A DNA stretch of 64,000 nucleotides from Sacculina carcini (Eukaryota > Arthropoda > Thecostraca > Sacculinidae). Position numbers and translations under genes: made by a program. The DNA lies in assembly GCA_916048095.2 (NCBI GenBank), contig OU696591.1:5659999-5723998 (forward strand), read 5' to 3'. Positions 21,993 to 33,688 of this stretch are shown here, in pieces (positions within the stretch are counted from its first letter, which is position 1; every line of letters starts with the position of its first letter). The notes under the pieces are model-generated. The model worked only from the letters and a program-made list of their open reading frames with translations. It did no database searches and had not been told where the DNA came from.

Positions 21993-24420
21993 TTGACGTC
22001 ATTGATGGAGCCAACTATTGCTAGAACTGTCATGTTCCCAAGATGACTGAAATCCCGAAAAACATAGCGGGCATATGCTGAACATATATAGACTATTGTT
22101 TGTGACGGTTGAAGAATAAACGAACTGAAATGTGAACAATGAATTTAACAGGTGTGACTTTCACGCATTGCCATATACACTGTCGATTGAATTTAAAAAA
22201 GAATGTGGCAAATTAAATGCTGATTCATTGAGCGTTTGCGTAGTCATCACAACATGTACACAAAATCGTAAAACTTGATCAAAGCGTTCATCAAAGTTAA
22301 TTCATAGCTCCAAATCGCTCATAATGTTCGATAACAATCGATTTCACCTTGTTTATTGATCTCAATGAACCAGTTGAAATAAAAAGATCGTGGACGCCAT
22401 CAATTTCACGCTCCAATCCTCATGCACCTTGACCAGCAAGAGACACAGAGAGAAGAGCAGTAACATTCTCAAATGAAAACATACCGCACCGGAGAAATAA
22501 GGTGAAACTGAATCAGAAACGCCCACACAAGATGAACAGCTTTACCACGAACAGCAGCATGAACATTACAGGATAAGCAGAATAGAGAAGAGAGAGAAGC
22601 AAGCCAGAAACTCAACGTGACACATTTCGCTAGTGGATATACCACAGGAAGACTGGGTCCACAGCTATGGTTGGAGGTAATGCTATTTTATTGGTAATCG
22701 CACAAATGAAAAATGATGACACAACTAAACATCGGTTGAGTACACTTTCACCCCAACAATCTGAAGGAGAGTAATGGCTGTCCTGAAACAATTGAGGTTC
22801 CATTCTGTTACTCCATAAACTTTATGAGATATCATTTTGAAGATATATTAAATGTTGAGATCTCTACTGGATCAAATTGATAATATCTGACTCCTCACAA
22901 TAGCGACTCGAACTTCACAACGCAGAACAAAACGGTGCACACAACAAAGACAAATTCGACCGATAGACGGAAAATATCGTGTATTTATCCGAACAGGTTG
23001 ATGCCAACACAAATATAGCTCGAAAATGCAAGCTTTGCTTAACCCTCCAGAATCCAAGGTGATATCCTGTATCCTGTGCATCAGCTGTTTCCCTCCATCC
23101 CTCAGCAAGCTGTAGTGGCGTATTTGCTCAATAGATGTGATTTTTATGTTGCACTGGTGTTACTCTGGGTTTTGGTGGTAAATTGTTGAGTGTTAGTTTT
23201 CTTTAGTATGTTATACTCTTATGAAACAAATGTTACATATGTGTAACATGGGTTCTAAAGGGATAAGTTGTGTCTGCATGCATTTGTATCTGTGTATATT
23301 TAGCCTCTGATTAAGTGGAGATTAAGTTAAGTGGACTTAAATGGTGTGATAATGATTGAGTATGTGTGCGCGTGTGCATCTGTATATAAGTTCGCTTTTT
23401 CACATTTTTTCAACAATTATATTTCGCACGAACATACAAGAATAAAAAACACTTGTAGAATAAAAAACACATTTTAAGAGTGGGAGGAAAGCACATGTCT
23501 CAATCACTGAATTTAATTTTAACAACTTCAAATTCATGCAACTAGGAAAAATTGCTAAAATAAAATTGATGATTTAAAATATAATAAAATTTGTAAAAAT
23601 TGAGAAAATATCTACGTCACCTAATTCTAGTTATTTTGCTAGATATTTCTAAGGTTTAGTCACGTGCTAGACATCTCGCCGAAATATAACACTACATCTA
23701 TCATACATCCATAAAGGTAGAAGGTTTGAGCGGCGTTGATGGGGAAAAATTGATAGAAAACCGGCTTTTACAATAAATTATGCATAATTCTAACTTTAAT
23801 AAATAATTCATACTTCAATCAATATAATCAGCTAAACCGATTTCAACCGCGGCATCTATCAATCCTAATATTGAAGAATGAAATAATTTTGAATATTTGT
23901 TTTATGAGCAAAAACTCAACAATCGCCAACCTTTTAACAATCTGGTGACCGCTTAGAATTTCAGTCTTAGCCGGTACAAACGGATAATATTGATACAAAT
24001 AAGAAATTAAGCTTACATTTTGATTCTAAGACCAATGTTACAAAATAAAAAATATATTTATATTATCCACTTGATTTAGAAAACTTACTAAATTAATGTA
24101 TTTATTAAAAAAATGACACACCATGCTTGAATAATTCAACCACACAATTTGATGTTTTAACGTTAGGGCAACACTAAAGTTATGGCTTACAACATACAAC
24201 GTTTGATACACACCAAACCAGAAACTTGCTCAAAGAGCGAAGCGGCCTGTACCAATCTCAAAGCAAAATTTTGATTAAATCCTTCATGCCTGAAGTACTA
24301 CCAGGGACAGTGACAGGTCGATTACTGAACCACCTATACGTCTATACAGGAGAACATTCTTAACGAATGAAAATAACGTTGAAACATTAATAGTCCAGTG
24401 TACGAACAATTTTTATTAAC
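21993..24420. repeat. Intergenic unit copy I1 (A flank to B flank)
   Basis: Holds the type A 3' flank (GACGTCATTGATGGAGCCAA), a conserved ~900 bp block, a piggyBac-like MITE, and an AT-rich block ending near CCAAACACGACACACAGA. It lacks the hAT-like MITE B: at 23271-23278 the unoccupied target TCTGCATG continues straight into CATTTGTAT. The same unit recurs at 26.5-29.8, 32.3-35.3, 38.4-40.8, 42.8-49.0 and 53.9-55.4 kb. Confidence 0.85.
23043..23262. mobile_element. piggyBac-like MITE in unit I1
   Basis: Ends CCCTCCAGAATCC and GGTTCTAAAGGG, flanked by TTAA (23039-23042) and ATAA. Other copies: 27559-27778, 33689-33908, 39466-39674, 48604-48823, and a remnant ending at 53964. All occupy the same place in the unit, so it inserted before the amplification. 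Confidence 0.7.
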
Positions 24421-24593
24421 CAAACACGACACACAGACGACAGTTTACAATGCGTTTATTCAACTTGGTGATTATCTGGGTTTCGTTTGATCACAAATTA
24501 ATGAACATACCAAAACGACCAACAATTTTGCAACAAAAAATCCAAATTGGCGGTCGAGTCTGAAAAAGCAAATATCATTATCATAAAGAAATT

Positions 24594-24712
24594 ATTTATC
24601 GCAAACGGTGATGTGGTCTCCCTGACATAGAGCCCAGTTGATCACGTGGTGGATGACGCTCTCCTTCAGACTTCCACGCAGTGAGTGAGCTCCGGGACCA
24701 AGAGCGAAAATT
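24594..24712 (-). pseudogene. Antisense 3' stub of alkaline phosphatase, upstream of ALP2
   Basis: About 119 bp matching the last ~38 codons (from the IFARGPG segment to the stop) on the minus strand, with a type B 3' flank continuing leftwards. It is cut at AGCGAAAATT and fused directly to the ALP2 promoter block at GTGTTGGCAATC. It differs from the full genes at more positions than they differ among themselves, including a Cys-to-Tyr change in the LCQGD segment. Confidence 0.9.
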
Positions 24713-24794
24713 GTGTTGGCAATCTGCCAATTTGCACCAATCAAACAATTAAGCAATTATTTACTGAGGTATTCACAGGTGCTCCTCTCACGGG

Positions 24795-24801
24795 TATATA
24801 A
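24795..24801 (+). promoter_or_regulatory. TATA box of ALP2
   Basis: TATATAA, 46 bp before the ATG. The promoter block starts about 82 bp upstream, where the antisense stub ends. Confidence 0.8.
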
Positions 24802-24847
24802 ACCCGGTGCCTGCTCCTCATATTTGTGCTTACTTCATACCACCACA

Positions 24848-26515
24848 ATGAAGTTTCTAGTAGCTGCGTGTCTGCTGTCTCTGGCGGTCTGTGTGCCGCT
24901 CGATTCTCGTGTCGAAGATGAAGATGAGTTGGAGATGCACGAGATGTGGGCTCCTACATACCAGGAGGTCCAGAGCAAGATGGGACTGGGCAAACGGGAG
25001 TCTCTGTCTAGATCAGGACAAGTTCTGGACGCCACCTACTGGAGAGGAATTGCCCAGGACATAATCTCCACCAAGCTGGCAGACCAGATCTACCACAAAC
25101 AGGCAAAGAACGCAATCCTGTTTATTGGTGATGGTATGTCAATTCACACGTTGGCAGCAGCTCGCAAACGCAAGGGATTGCTCGCAGGTGATGATGTGCC
25201 TGAGCACACCATGCTTTCCTGGGAAACGTTCCCTTACACCGGTCTGTCCAAGACGTACAACTGCGATCGCTGGACTGCTGATTCCGCTTCTACAGCGACG
25301 GCATACTTGACCGGAGCTAAAGGTAACTTCTTGACGGTTGGAGTAGACTGCACCGTGACCATCTGGGACTGTGATGCTGTCAACGAGAACTCGTCACCGA
25401 AATCCATCCTGCGGTATGGTGTGGAGGCAGGAAAGTGGGCTGGTCTGGTATCCACTGCTCGTATCACGCACGCTTCGCCTGCTGCCACATTCGGTCATAC
25501 TGCTTACCGTACATGGGAATCTGACGCCGACTTCAAGGCTATGGAGTGGATGACTGGACCGGTGAAAGACTCGTGCAAGAACAATATGAAGGACTTGTCA
25601 TCGCAGTTTGTTGATCGTGAAGGTATTGATTTGAATGTGGCGTTCGGAGGAGGATGGGGTAAATTCCTGCCAAAGACAGTTGAGGGTGGTACCCGCCTTG
25701 ATGGACGCGATCTTATCCAGGAATGGAAAGATAAACAAGCTTCCCTGGGACGCACGTACGCTTATCTGTCGACCAAGGAAGAGCTGAACAGTTTTGATCC
25801 TGCTTCGGCCGATTACGTTCTCGGCTTGTTCGCCCGTAGCCATATGAATTACCGAGCTTTCCAGGGAGCTGATGAAGTCAGCCTTACTGAGATGGTTACA
25901 AAAGCTTTGGAGATCATGAAGAGGGCACCAAATGGCTTTGTGATGTTCGTTGAGGGAGCAAAGATCGACCATGGTCACCACTATGGAAACGCTTACACTG
26001 CCATTGATGAGACCTTGGAGCTTGAAGAGGTGGTGCAGCATGTGATGGACAACACAGACGAGTCTGAGACTTTGCTGGTGGTTTCCTCTGACCACGCTCA
26101 CACCTTCAAGATCAATGGATACCCAGAACGTAGTCTGGACATGTTTGGTCCTGCTTCGTTTTTGGCTGGCGGTATGCAGCGTGGTGGTTCTGCACCGAAG
26201 CCGGCACCGAAGCTTCCCTATCCTATCATGCAGTATTCCAACGGACCAGGAGGTGCTACCAGCTGGGAGGAGTTCAAGGAGAAGCGCGCTGCTCTCATGG
26301 ACACCAGCGACTCTGCTGAATGGCGTGATCCTCACTACAAACAAGTTGCTGGAATCTACCTGCCGAAGGAGACTCATGGAGGAGACGACGTGGGAATTTT
26401 CGCTCGTGGTCCCGGAGCTCACTTGCTGCGTGGAAGTCTGGAGGAGAACGTCATCCACCACGTGATCAACTGGGCTCTGTGTCAGGGAGACCACATCACC
26501 GTTTGCGACAAATAA
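24848..26515 (+). CDS. ALP: Secreted alkaline phosphatase, copy 2
   Basis: 555 aa, intact. It differs from ALP1 by Ala instead of Ser at residue 319; other changes seen are silent. 3' flank is type A, with AATAAA at 26639-26644. All catalytic residues listed for ALP1 are kept. Plus strand, followed by the longest plus-oriented intergenic unit (26.5-29.9 kb), which carries MITE B and a LINE fragment. Confidence 0.95.
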   Translation: MKFLVAACLLSLAVCVPLDSRVEDEDELEMHEMWAPTYQEVQSKMGLGKRESLSRSGQVLDATYWRGIAQDIISTKLADQIYHKQAKNAILFIGDGMSIHTLAAARKRKGLLAGDDVPEHTMLSWETFPYTGLSKTYNCDRWTADSASTATAYLTGAKGNFLTVGVDCTVTIWDCDAVNENSSPKSILRYGVEAGKWAGLVSTARITHASPAATFGHTAYRTWESDADFKAMEWMTGPVKDSCKNNMKDLSSQFVDREGIDLNVAFGGGWGKFLPKTVEGGTRLDGRDLIQEWKDKQASLGRTYAYLSTKEELNSFDPASADYVLGLFARSHMNYRAFQGADEVSLTEMVTKALEIMKRAPNGFVMFVEGAKIDHGHHYGNAYTAIDETLELEEVVQHVMDNTDESETLLVVSSDHAHTFKINGYPERSLDMFGPASFLAGGMQRGGSAPKPAPKLPYPIMQYSNGPGGATSWEEFKEKRAALMDTSDSAEWRDPHYKQVAGIYLPKETHGGDDVGIFARGPGAHLLRGSLEENVIHHVINWALCQGDHITVCDK

Positions 26516-27558
26516 TTGACATCATTGATGGAGCCAACTATTGCTAGAACTGTCATGTTCCCAAGATTACTGAAATCCAGAAAACACATCGCGGGCATAT
26601 GATGAACATATATAGACTATTGTTTGTGACGGTTGAAGAATAAACGAACTGAAATGTGAACAATGAATTTAACAGGTGTGACTTTCAGACATTGACATAT
26701 ACACTGTCGATTGAATTTAAAAAATAATGTGGCAAATTAAATGCTGATTCATTGAGCGTTTGCGTAGTCATCACAACACGTACACAAACTCGTAAAACTT
26801 GATTAACGCTTTGATCAAAGTTAATTCATAGCTGCAAATCACTCATAATGTTCGATAACAATCGATTTCGCCTTGTCTATTGATATCAATGAACCAGTTG
26901 AAATGAAGAGATCGTGGACGCCATCAATTGCATCGCTCCTATACTCATGTACCTTGACCAGCAAGAGACACAGAGATAAGAGCAGTAACATTATCAAATG
27001 AAAACATACCGTACAAGAAATCAGGTGAAACTGAATCAAAAACGCCCACACAAGATGAACAGCTTCACCACGAACAGCAGCATGAACATTACAGGATAAG
27101 CCGAATAGAGAAGGGAGAGAAGCAAGCCAGAAACTCAACGTGACACATTTCGCTAGTGGATATACCACAGGAAGACTGGGTCCACAGCTATGGCTGGAGG
27201 TAATGATATTTTATTAGTAATCCCACAAATGAAAAATGATGACACAACTAAACTTCGGTTGAGTACACTTTCACCCCAACAATCTGAAGGAGGGTAATGG
27301 CTGTCCTGAAACAATTGAGGTTCCTTTCTGTTATTCCATAAACTTCATAAGATATCATTTCGAAGATATATTAAATGTTGAGATCTCTACTGGATCAAAT
27401 TGATAATATCTGACTCTTCACAATAGCGACTCGAACTTCACACCGCAGAACAAAACGGTGCACACATCAAAGACGAATTCGACCGATAGACGGAAAATAT
27501 TGTGAATTTATCCGAACAGCCAACACAAATATAGCTCGAAAATGCAACCTCTGCTTAA

Positions 27559-27778
27559 CCCTCCAGAAGCCAAGGTGATATCCTGTATCTTGTGCATCAG
27601 CTGTTTCCCTCCATCCCTCAGCAAGCTGTAGTGGCGTATTTGCTCAATAGATGTGATTTTTATGTTGCACTGGTGTTACTCTGGGTTTTGGTGGTAAATT
27701 TTTTAGTGTTAGTTTTCTTTAGTATGTTATACTCTTATGAAACAAATGTTCCATATGTGTAACATGGGTTCTAAAGGG
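27559..27778. mobile_element. piggyBac-like MITE in unit I2
   Basis: Same element and position as 23043-23262: TTAA on the left (27555-27558), ATAA on the right. Confidence 0.7.
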
Positions 27779-27796
27779 ATAAGTTGTGTCTGTATG

Positions 27797-28034
27797 CAGA
27801 ACCGTAGCAACCGCCCCCCGTACCCCCCGGCCGGGGGGGGTTGCTTCACGTATGATATTAATATGTATCATATTTATTATGTATAGCCTTTACCTTTTTG
27901 CTCAGATGTTTTCACCTGAGCTTGTATTATGTGTTTATGTCTAATAAATGAATTCATTATTTGGTGCTTTATTTATAATGGGGGCCCCAAGTGTTGCCTT
28001 CGGGGGGGGGGCATAAGTCCTCGCAACGGCTCTG
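27797..28034. mobile_element. hAT-like MITE B, copy 1
   Basis: Starts CAGAACCGTAGCAACC and ends CGCAACGGCTCTG. Perfect 8-bp target duplication TCTGTATG (27789-27796, 28035-28042). Units I1 and I4 show the empty site. The interior is C/G-rich at both ends and AT-rich in the middle. No transposase. Confidence 0.9.
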
Positions 28035-28113
28035 TCTGTATGCATTTGTATCTGCGAATATTTAGCCTCTAATTGTGTAACTTGTGTGTATGTGTGTGTG
28101 TGTGTGTGTGTGG

Positions 28114-28152
<39 letters not shown>

Positions 28153-29023
28153 CTAGTTGCGGGCAAGTTAAGTGGACGTAAATGGTGTGATAATGTTTGA
28201 GTATGTGTTTGCGTGTGCATCTGTATATAATTTCGATTTTTCACATTTTTCAACTAGAACAATTATATTTCGCACGAACATACAAGAATAAAAAACACTT
28301 GTAAAATAAAAAACACATTTTAAGAGTGTGAGGAAAGCATCTGTCTCAATCACTGAATCTAATTTTAACAACTTCAAATTCATGCAACTAGGAAAAATTG
28401 CTAAAATAAAATTTTCATTTAAAATAAAATAAAATGCCTCAAAATTGAGAAAATATCTACGTCAGCCTAATTCTAGTTATTTTCTAGATATTTCTAAGGT
28501 TTAGTCACGTGCTAGACATCTCGCCGAAATAAAACACTGCATCTATCATACATTCATAAAGGTAAAAGGTTTTAGCGGCGTTGATTGGGAAATATTAGTG
28601 AAAACCGGCTCGTATAATTAATTATGCAGAATTCTAAATTCAATAAATATAATCAGCTAAACCGATTTCAACCGCGGCATTTATCAATCCTAATATTGAA
28701 GAAAAAAATTATTTTGAAGAATTATTTTATGAGAAAAAACTCAACAATCGCCAACCTTTTAACAATCTGGTGACCGTTTAGAATTTCAGTCTTAGCCGGT
28801 ACAAACCGATAATATTGATACAAATAAGAAATTAAGCTTACATTTTGATTCTAAGACCAATGTTACGAAATAAAAAATATATTTTTATGATCCACATGAT
28901 TTGGAAATATTACAAAATTAATGTATTAATTAAACAATGACACAACATGCTCGAACAATTCAGCCACAAATTAGATGTTTTAACGTTAAGGCAGCACTAA
29001 AGTTATGGCTTACAACATACAAC

Positions 29024-29515
29024 CGCCGTTTTGTCTTCGAACTACCCTCACGTCACGTGACTACCTCTGCTTTCCTGAAATTACTCGGCTGGCTACCGTT
29101 CAAATTAATGATTCACCACAAAATTTGCTGTTTGGCGTACAGAGCTCTTCATTCTGCCCATCCTCCTCCTTATCTCAAGAAGCTTTTCTCTGTTTCTGCA
29201 CATAATCATAACACTCACAAATCCAACTCTCTTCTAGAAATTCCCGCCGTCTCCGAATCTTCCTAGTCGTCAAAATCGTTTCAATTTTATGCTCTTCGTA
29301 TCTTCAACCAGCTTCCATCTCATATTGCGACTGCAAAATCTTACAGCTCATTCTCCTCTAAACTGCGTGAACATCTGCTTCGTTGTTATCGTGAAACATA
29401 ACCATGTGTGCATGTTGTTTCAATATTATGTGATTAATTCTATACCTCGATTGTCATTGTCTTTATATATTCGCCTGTACTTTGTTTTAAAGTGGCCATT
29501 TAAATACAAATACAA
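29024..29515 (+). mobile_element. 5'-truncated LINE fragment in unit I2
   Basis: Encodes the C-terminal part of a LINE ORF2-like protein (LLGWLPFKLMIHHKICCLAY), similar in pattern to LGWLPAPLRIRFKICCLVF near the end of the LINE at 45.6 kb but clearly another family member. Ends in AAATAC repeats. Target duplication ATACAAC (29017-29023, 29516-29522). Absent from the other units, so inserted after duplication. Confidence 0.85.
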
Positions 29516-29913
29516 ATACAACGCTTGCTATACACCAAACCAGAAACTTGCTCAAAGAGCGAAGCGGCCTATACCGATCTCAAAGCAAAATGTTGATTAA
29601 ATCCTTCATGGCTGAAGTCCTACCAGGGACAGTGACAGGTCGAATACTGATCCACCTATACGTCTATACAAGAGAACATTCTTAACGAATGAAAATAACG
29701 TTGAAACATCATTAGTCCAGTGTACGAACAATTTCTATCAACCAAACACGACACACAGAAGACAATTTTCAATGCGTTTATTCAACTTGGTGAATATCTG
29801 GGTTTCGTTTGATCACAAATAAATAAACATACCAAAACGGCCAACAATTTTGCAACACAAAATCCAAATTGGCGATCGACTCTGAAAAAGCAAATATCGT
29901 AATCATAAAGAAA

Positions 29914-30034
29914 TCATTGATCGCAAACGGTGATGTGGTCTCCCTGACATAGAGCCCAGTTGATCACGCGGTGGACGACGTTCTCCTTCAGACTTCCACG
30001 CAGTGAGTGAGCTCCGGGACCAAGAGCGAAAATT
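29914..30034 (-). pseudogene. Antisense 3' stub of alkaline phosphatase, upstream of ALP3
   Basis: Same stub as upstream of ALP2, with the same breakpoint at AGCGAAAATT/GTGTTGGC. The shared breakpoint shows that the fused stub plus promoter was copied as a unit. Confidence 0.9.
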
Positions 30035-30116
30035 GTGTTGGCAATCAGCCAATTTGCACCAATCAAACAATTAAGCAATTATTTACTGAGGTCTCCACAG
30101 GTGCTCGTCTCACGGG

Positions 30117-30123
30117 TATATAA
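30117..30123 (+). promoter_or_regulatory. TATA box of ALP3
   Basis: TATATAA at the same distance from the ATG as in ALP1 and ALP2. Confidence 0.8.
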
Positions 30124-30169
30124 ACCCGGTGCCTGCTCCTCATATTCGTGCTTACTTCATACCACCACA

Positions 30170-31837
30170 ATGAAGTTTCTTGTAGCTGCGTGTCTGCTGT
30201 CTCTCGCGGTCTGTGTGCCGCTCGATTCTCGTGTCGAAGATGAAGATGAGTTGGAGATGCACGAGATGTGGGCTCCTACATACCAGGAGGTCCAGAGCAA
30301 GATGGGACTAGGCAAACGGGAGTCTCTGTCTAGATCAGGACAAGTTCTGGACGCCACCTACTGGAGAGGTATTGCCCAGGACATTATCTCCACCAAGCTG
30401 GCAGACCAGATCTACCACAAACAGGCAAAGAACGCAATCCTGTTTATTGGTGATGGTATGTCAATTCACACACTGGCAGCAGCTCGCAAACGCAAGGGAT
30501 TGCTCGCAGGTGATGATGTGCCTGAGCACACCATGCTTTCCTGGGAAACGTTCCCTTACACCGGTCTGTCCAAGACGTACAACTGCGATCGCTGGACTGC
30601 TGATTCCGCTTCTACAGCGACGGCATACTTGACCGGAGCTAAGGGTAACTTCTTGACGGTTGGAGTAGACTGCACCGTGACCATCTGGGACTGTGATGCT
30701 GTCAACGAGAACTCGTCACCGAAATCCATCCTGCGGTATGGTGTGGAGGCAGGAAAGTGGGCTGGTCTGGTATCCACTGCTCGTATCACGCACGCTTCGC
30801 CTGCTGCCACATTCGGTCATACTGCTTACCGTACATGGGAATCTGACGCCGACTTCAAGGCTATGGAGTGGATGACTGGACCGGTGAAAGACTCGTGCAA
30901 GAACAATATGAAGGACTTGTCATCGCAGTTTGTTGATCGTGAAGGTATTGATCTGAATGTGGCGTTCGGAGGAGGATGGGGTAAATTCCTGCCAAAAACA
31001 GTTGAGGGTGGTACCCGCCTTGATGGACGCGATCTTATCCAGGAATGGAAAGATAAACAAGCTTCCCTGGGACGCACGTACGCTTATCTGTCGACCAAGG
31101 AAGAGCTGAACAGCTTTGATCCTGCTTCGGCCGATTACGTTCTCGGCTTGTTCGCCCGTAGTCATATGAATTACCGAGCCTTCCAGGGAGCTGATGAAGT
31201 CAGCCTTACTGAGATGGTGACAAAAGCTTTGGAGATCATGAAGAGGGCACCAAATGGCTTTGTGATGTTCGTTGAGGGAGCAAAGATCGACCATGGTCAC
31301 CACTATGGAAACGCTTACACTGCCATTGATGAGACCTTGGAGCTTGAAGAAGTGGTGCAGCATGTGATGGACAACACAGACGAGTCTGAGACTTTGCTGG
31401 TGGTGTCATCTGACCACGCTCACACCTTCAAGATCAATGGATACCCAGAACGTAGTCTGGACATGTTTGGTCCTGCTTCGTTCTTGGCTGGCGGTATGCA
31501 GCGTGGTGGTTCTGCACCGAAGCCGGCACCGAAGCTTCCCTATCCTATCATGCAGTATTCCAACGGACCAGGAGGTGCTACCAGCTGGGAGGAGTTCAAG
31601 GAGAAGCGCGCTGCTCTCATGGACACCAGCGACTCTGCTGAATGGCGTGATCCTCACTACAAACAAGTTGCTGGAATCTACCTGCCGAAGGAGACTCATG
31701 GAGGAGACGACGTGGGAATTTTCGCTCGTGGTCCCGGAGCTCACTTGCTGCGTGGAAGTCTGGAGGAGAACGTCATCCACCACGTGATCAACTGGGCTCT
31801 GTGTCAGGGAGACCACATCACCGTTTGCGATAAATGA
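30170..31837 (+). CDS. ALP: Secreted alkaline phosphatase, copy 3 (hybrid flanks)
   Basis: 555 aa, intact, Ala319. Its upstream block, with stub and TATA, is that of ALP2, but the sequence changes at the stop codon (GATAAATGA) to the type B 3' flank otherwise seen at ALP6 and in the stubs; AATAAA is at 31969-31974. The gene thus joins an A-type promoter to a B-type 3' end, as expected from conversion or crossover within the CDS. It converges with ALP4. Confidence 0.95.
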   Translation: MKFLVAACLLSLAVCVPLDSRVEDEDELEMHEMWAPTYQEVQSKMGLGKRESLSRSGQVLDATYWRGIAQDIISTKLADQIYHKQAKNAILFIGDGMSIHTLAAARKRKGLLAGDDVPEHTMLSWETFPYTGLSKTYNCDRWTADSASTATAYLTGAKGNFLTVGVDCTVTIWDCDAVNENSSPKSILRYGVEAGKWAGLVSTARITHASPAATFGHTAYRTWESDADFKAMEWMTGPVKDSCKNNMKDLSSQFVDREGIDLNVAFGGGWGKFLPKTVEGGTRLDGRDLIQEWKDKQASLGRTYAYLSTKEELNSFDPASADYVLGLFARSHMNYRAFQGADEVSLTEMVTKALEIMKRAPNGFVMFVEGAKIDHGHHYGNAYTAIDETLELEEVVQHVMDNTDESETLLVVSSDHAHTFKINGYPERSLDMFGPASFLAGGMQRGGSAPKPAPKLPYPIMQYSNGPGGATSWEEFKEKRAALMDTSDSAEWRDPHYKQVAGIYLPKETHGGDDVGIFARGPGAHLLRGSLEENVIHHVINWALCQGDHITVCDK

Positions 31838-32033
31838 TTTCTTTATGATAATGATATTTGCTTTTTCAGACTCGACCGCCAATTTGGATTTTTTGTTGCA
31901 AAATTGTTGGCCGTTTTGGTATGCTTATGAATTTGTGATCAAACGAAACCCGGATAATCACCAAGTTGAATAAACGCATTGGAAATTGTCTTCTGTGTAT
32001 CGTGTTTGGTTGATATAAATTTTTCGTACACTG

Positions 32034-32322
32034 TGCTAAGCAAGCGTCAAATATGATACAAAAATTCCAAAATAACACAATATTGCTGAGAAATAAAATC
32101 ACACAATATCCTGTCGGCTGCGCCATGTAATACGTGTATTCACAAAACGATACGTAAGACTGAGCTTAAGTGAATACAATAGCCAGCGAACACATACACA
32201 CCGCACACAGACATACACCAGGACGTTCCGCGAATAGATGCTGCACGGCTTGCAATATAATCTTGCAGTCTAAATCTCGCTCAAGTAACCAAGCAAAGCA
32301 TAGGCACATGTAATATGTTACG
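32034..32322 (-). mobile_element. Small LTR-type insertion downstream of ALP3
   Basis: 289 bp absent from the equivalent place in other units, flanked by CACTG on both sides (32029-32033, 32323-32327). The paralogue at 55379-55659 begins TGTAAAATAC and ends TTAGCA, giving TG...CA ends in that orientation. Presence at ALP3 and ALP6 only links those two units. Confidence 0.7.
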
Positions 32323-33325
32323 CACTGGATTAATGATGTTTCAACGTTATTTTCATTCGTTAAGAATGTTCTCCTGTATAGACGTATAAGTGGATCAGTA
32401 TTCGACCTGTCACTGTCCCTGGTAGTACTTCAGGCATGAAGGATTTCATCAATATTTTGCTTTGAGATTGGTACAGGCCGCTTCGCTCTTTGAGCAAGTT
32501 TCTGGTTTGGTGTGTACCAAGAGTTGTATGTTGTAAGCCATAACTTTAGTGATGCCTTAAAGTTAAAACATCTAATTGTGTGGCTGAATTATTTAAGTAA
32601 AATCGTATAAATATATATTCTATTTTGTAACATTGGTCTTAGAATCAAAATGTAAGCTTAATTTCTTATTTGTATCAATATTATCGGTTTGTACCGGCTA
32701 AGACTGAAATTCTAAGCGGTCACCAGATTGTTAATATCTTGGCGATTGTTGAGTTTTTGCTCATAAAACAATTCTTCAAAATAACCTCTTTCTTCAATAT
32801 AAGGATTGATAAACGCCGCGGTTGAAATCGGTTTAGCTGATTTTATTTATTGAAGCTAGAATTATGCATAATTAATTGTAAAAGCCGGTTTTCTCTCATT
32901 TTTCCACATCAACGCCGCACAAACCTTCTACCTTTATGGATGTATGATAGATGTAGTGTTTTATTTCGGCGAGATGTCTAGCACGTGACTAAATCTTAGA
33001 AATATCTAGAAAATTTCTAGAATTAGGCTGACGTAGATATTTTCTCAATTTTGAGCCATTTTATTTTATTTTAAATTATCAATTTTATTTTAGTAATATT
33101 TCCTAGTTGCATGAATTTGAAGTTATTAAAATTTAATTCAGTGATTGAGACAGATGCTTTCCTTACACTCTTAAAATGTGTTTTTTATTATTTTATGTTC
33201 GTGCGAAATATACTTGTTCTAGTTGAAAAAATGTGAAAAATCGAACTTATATAAAGATGCACACGCACACACATACTCCAACATTATCACACCATTTACG
33301 TCCACTTAACTTGCCCGCAACTAGA

Positions 33326-33357
<32 letters not shown>

Positions 33358-33408
33358 ACAAGTTACACAATTAGAGGCTAAATATACGCAGATACAAATG
33401 CATACAGA

Positions 33409-33670
33409 CAGAGCCGTTGCGAGGACTTATGCCCCTCCCCCCGAAGGCAACACTTGGGGCCCCCATTATAAATATAGCACCAAATAATGAATTCATTTAT
33501 TTGACATAAACTCATAATACAAGCTCAGGTGAAAACAAAAAGGTGAGCAAAAAGGTAAAGGCTATACATAATAAATATGATGCATATTAATATCATACGT
33601 GAAGCAACGGGGCCCCTAAGCATTCGGGGGCCCCGGCCGGGGGGTACGGGAGGCGGTTGCTTCGGCTCTG
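33409..33670. mobile_element. hAT-like MITE B, copy 2
   Basis: Inverted relative to copy 1. Target duplication CATACAGA at 33401-33408 and 33671-33678, the complement of the TCTGTATG at copy 1. It is therefore the same insertion, duplicated with the unit. Confidence 0.9.
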
Positions 33671-33688
33671 CATACAGACACAACTTAT

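Larger units (their letters stand above)
26516..29913. repeat. Intergenic unit copy I2 with two insertions
   Basis: Same unit as I1, plus a hAT-like MITE B (27797-28034), a GT tract (28083-28151) and a LINE 3' fragment (29024-29515). A minus-strand open frame (26839-27168) encodes a Leu/Phe-rich peptide but has GTG, not ATG, at its start. The unit ends in the type B flank of the stub upstream of ALP3. Confidence 0.85.
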
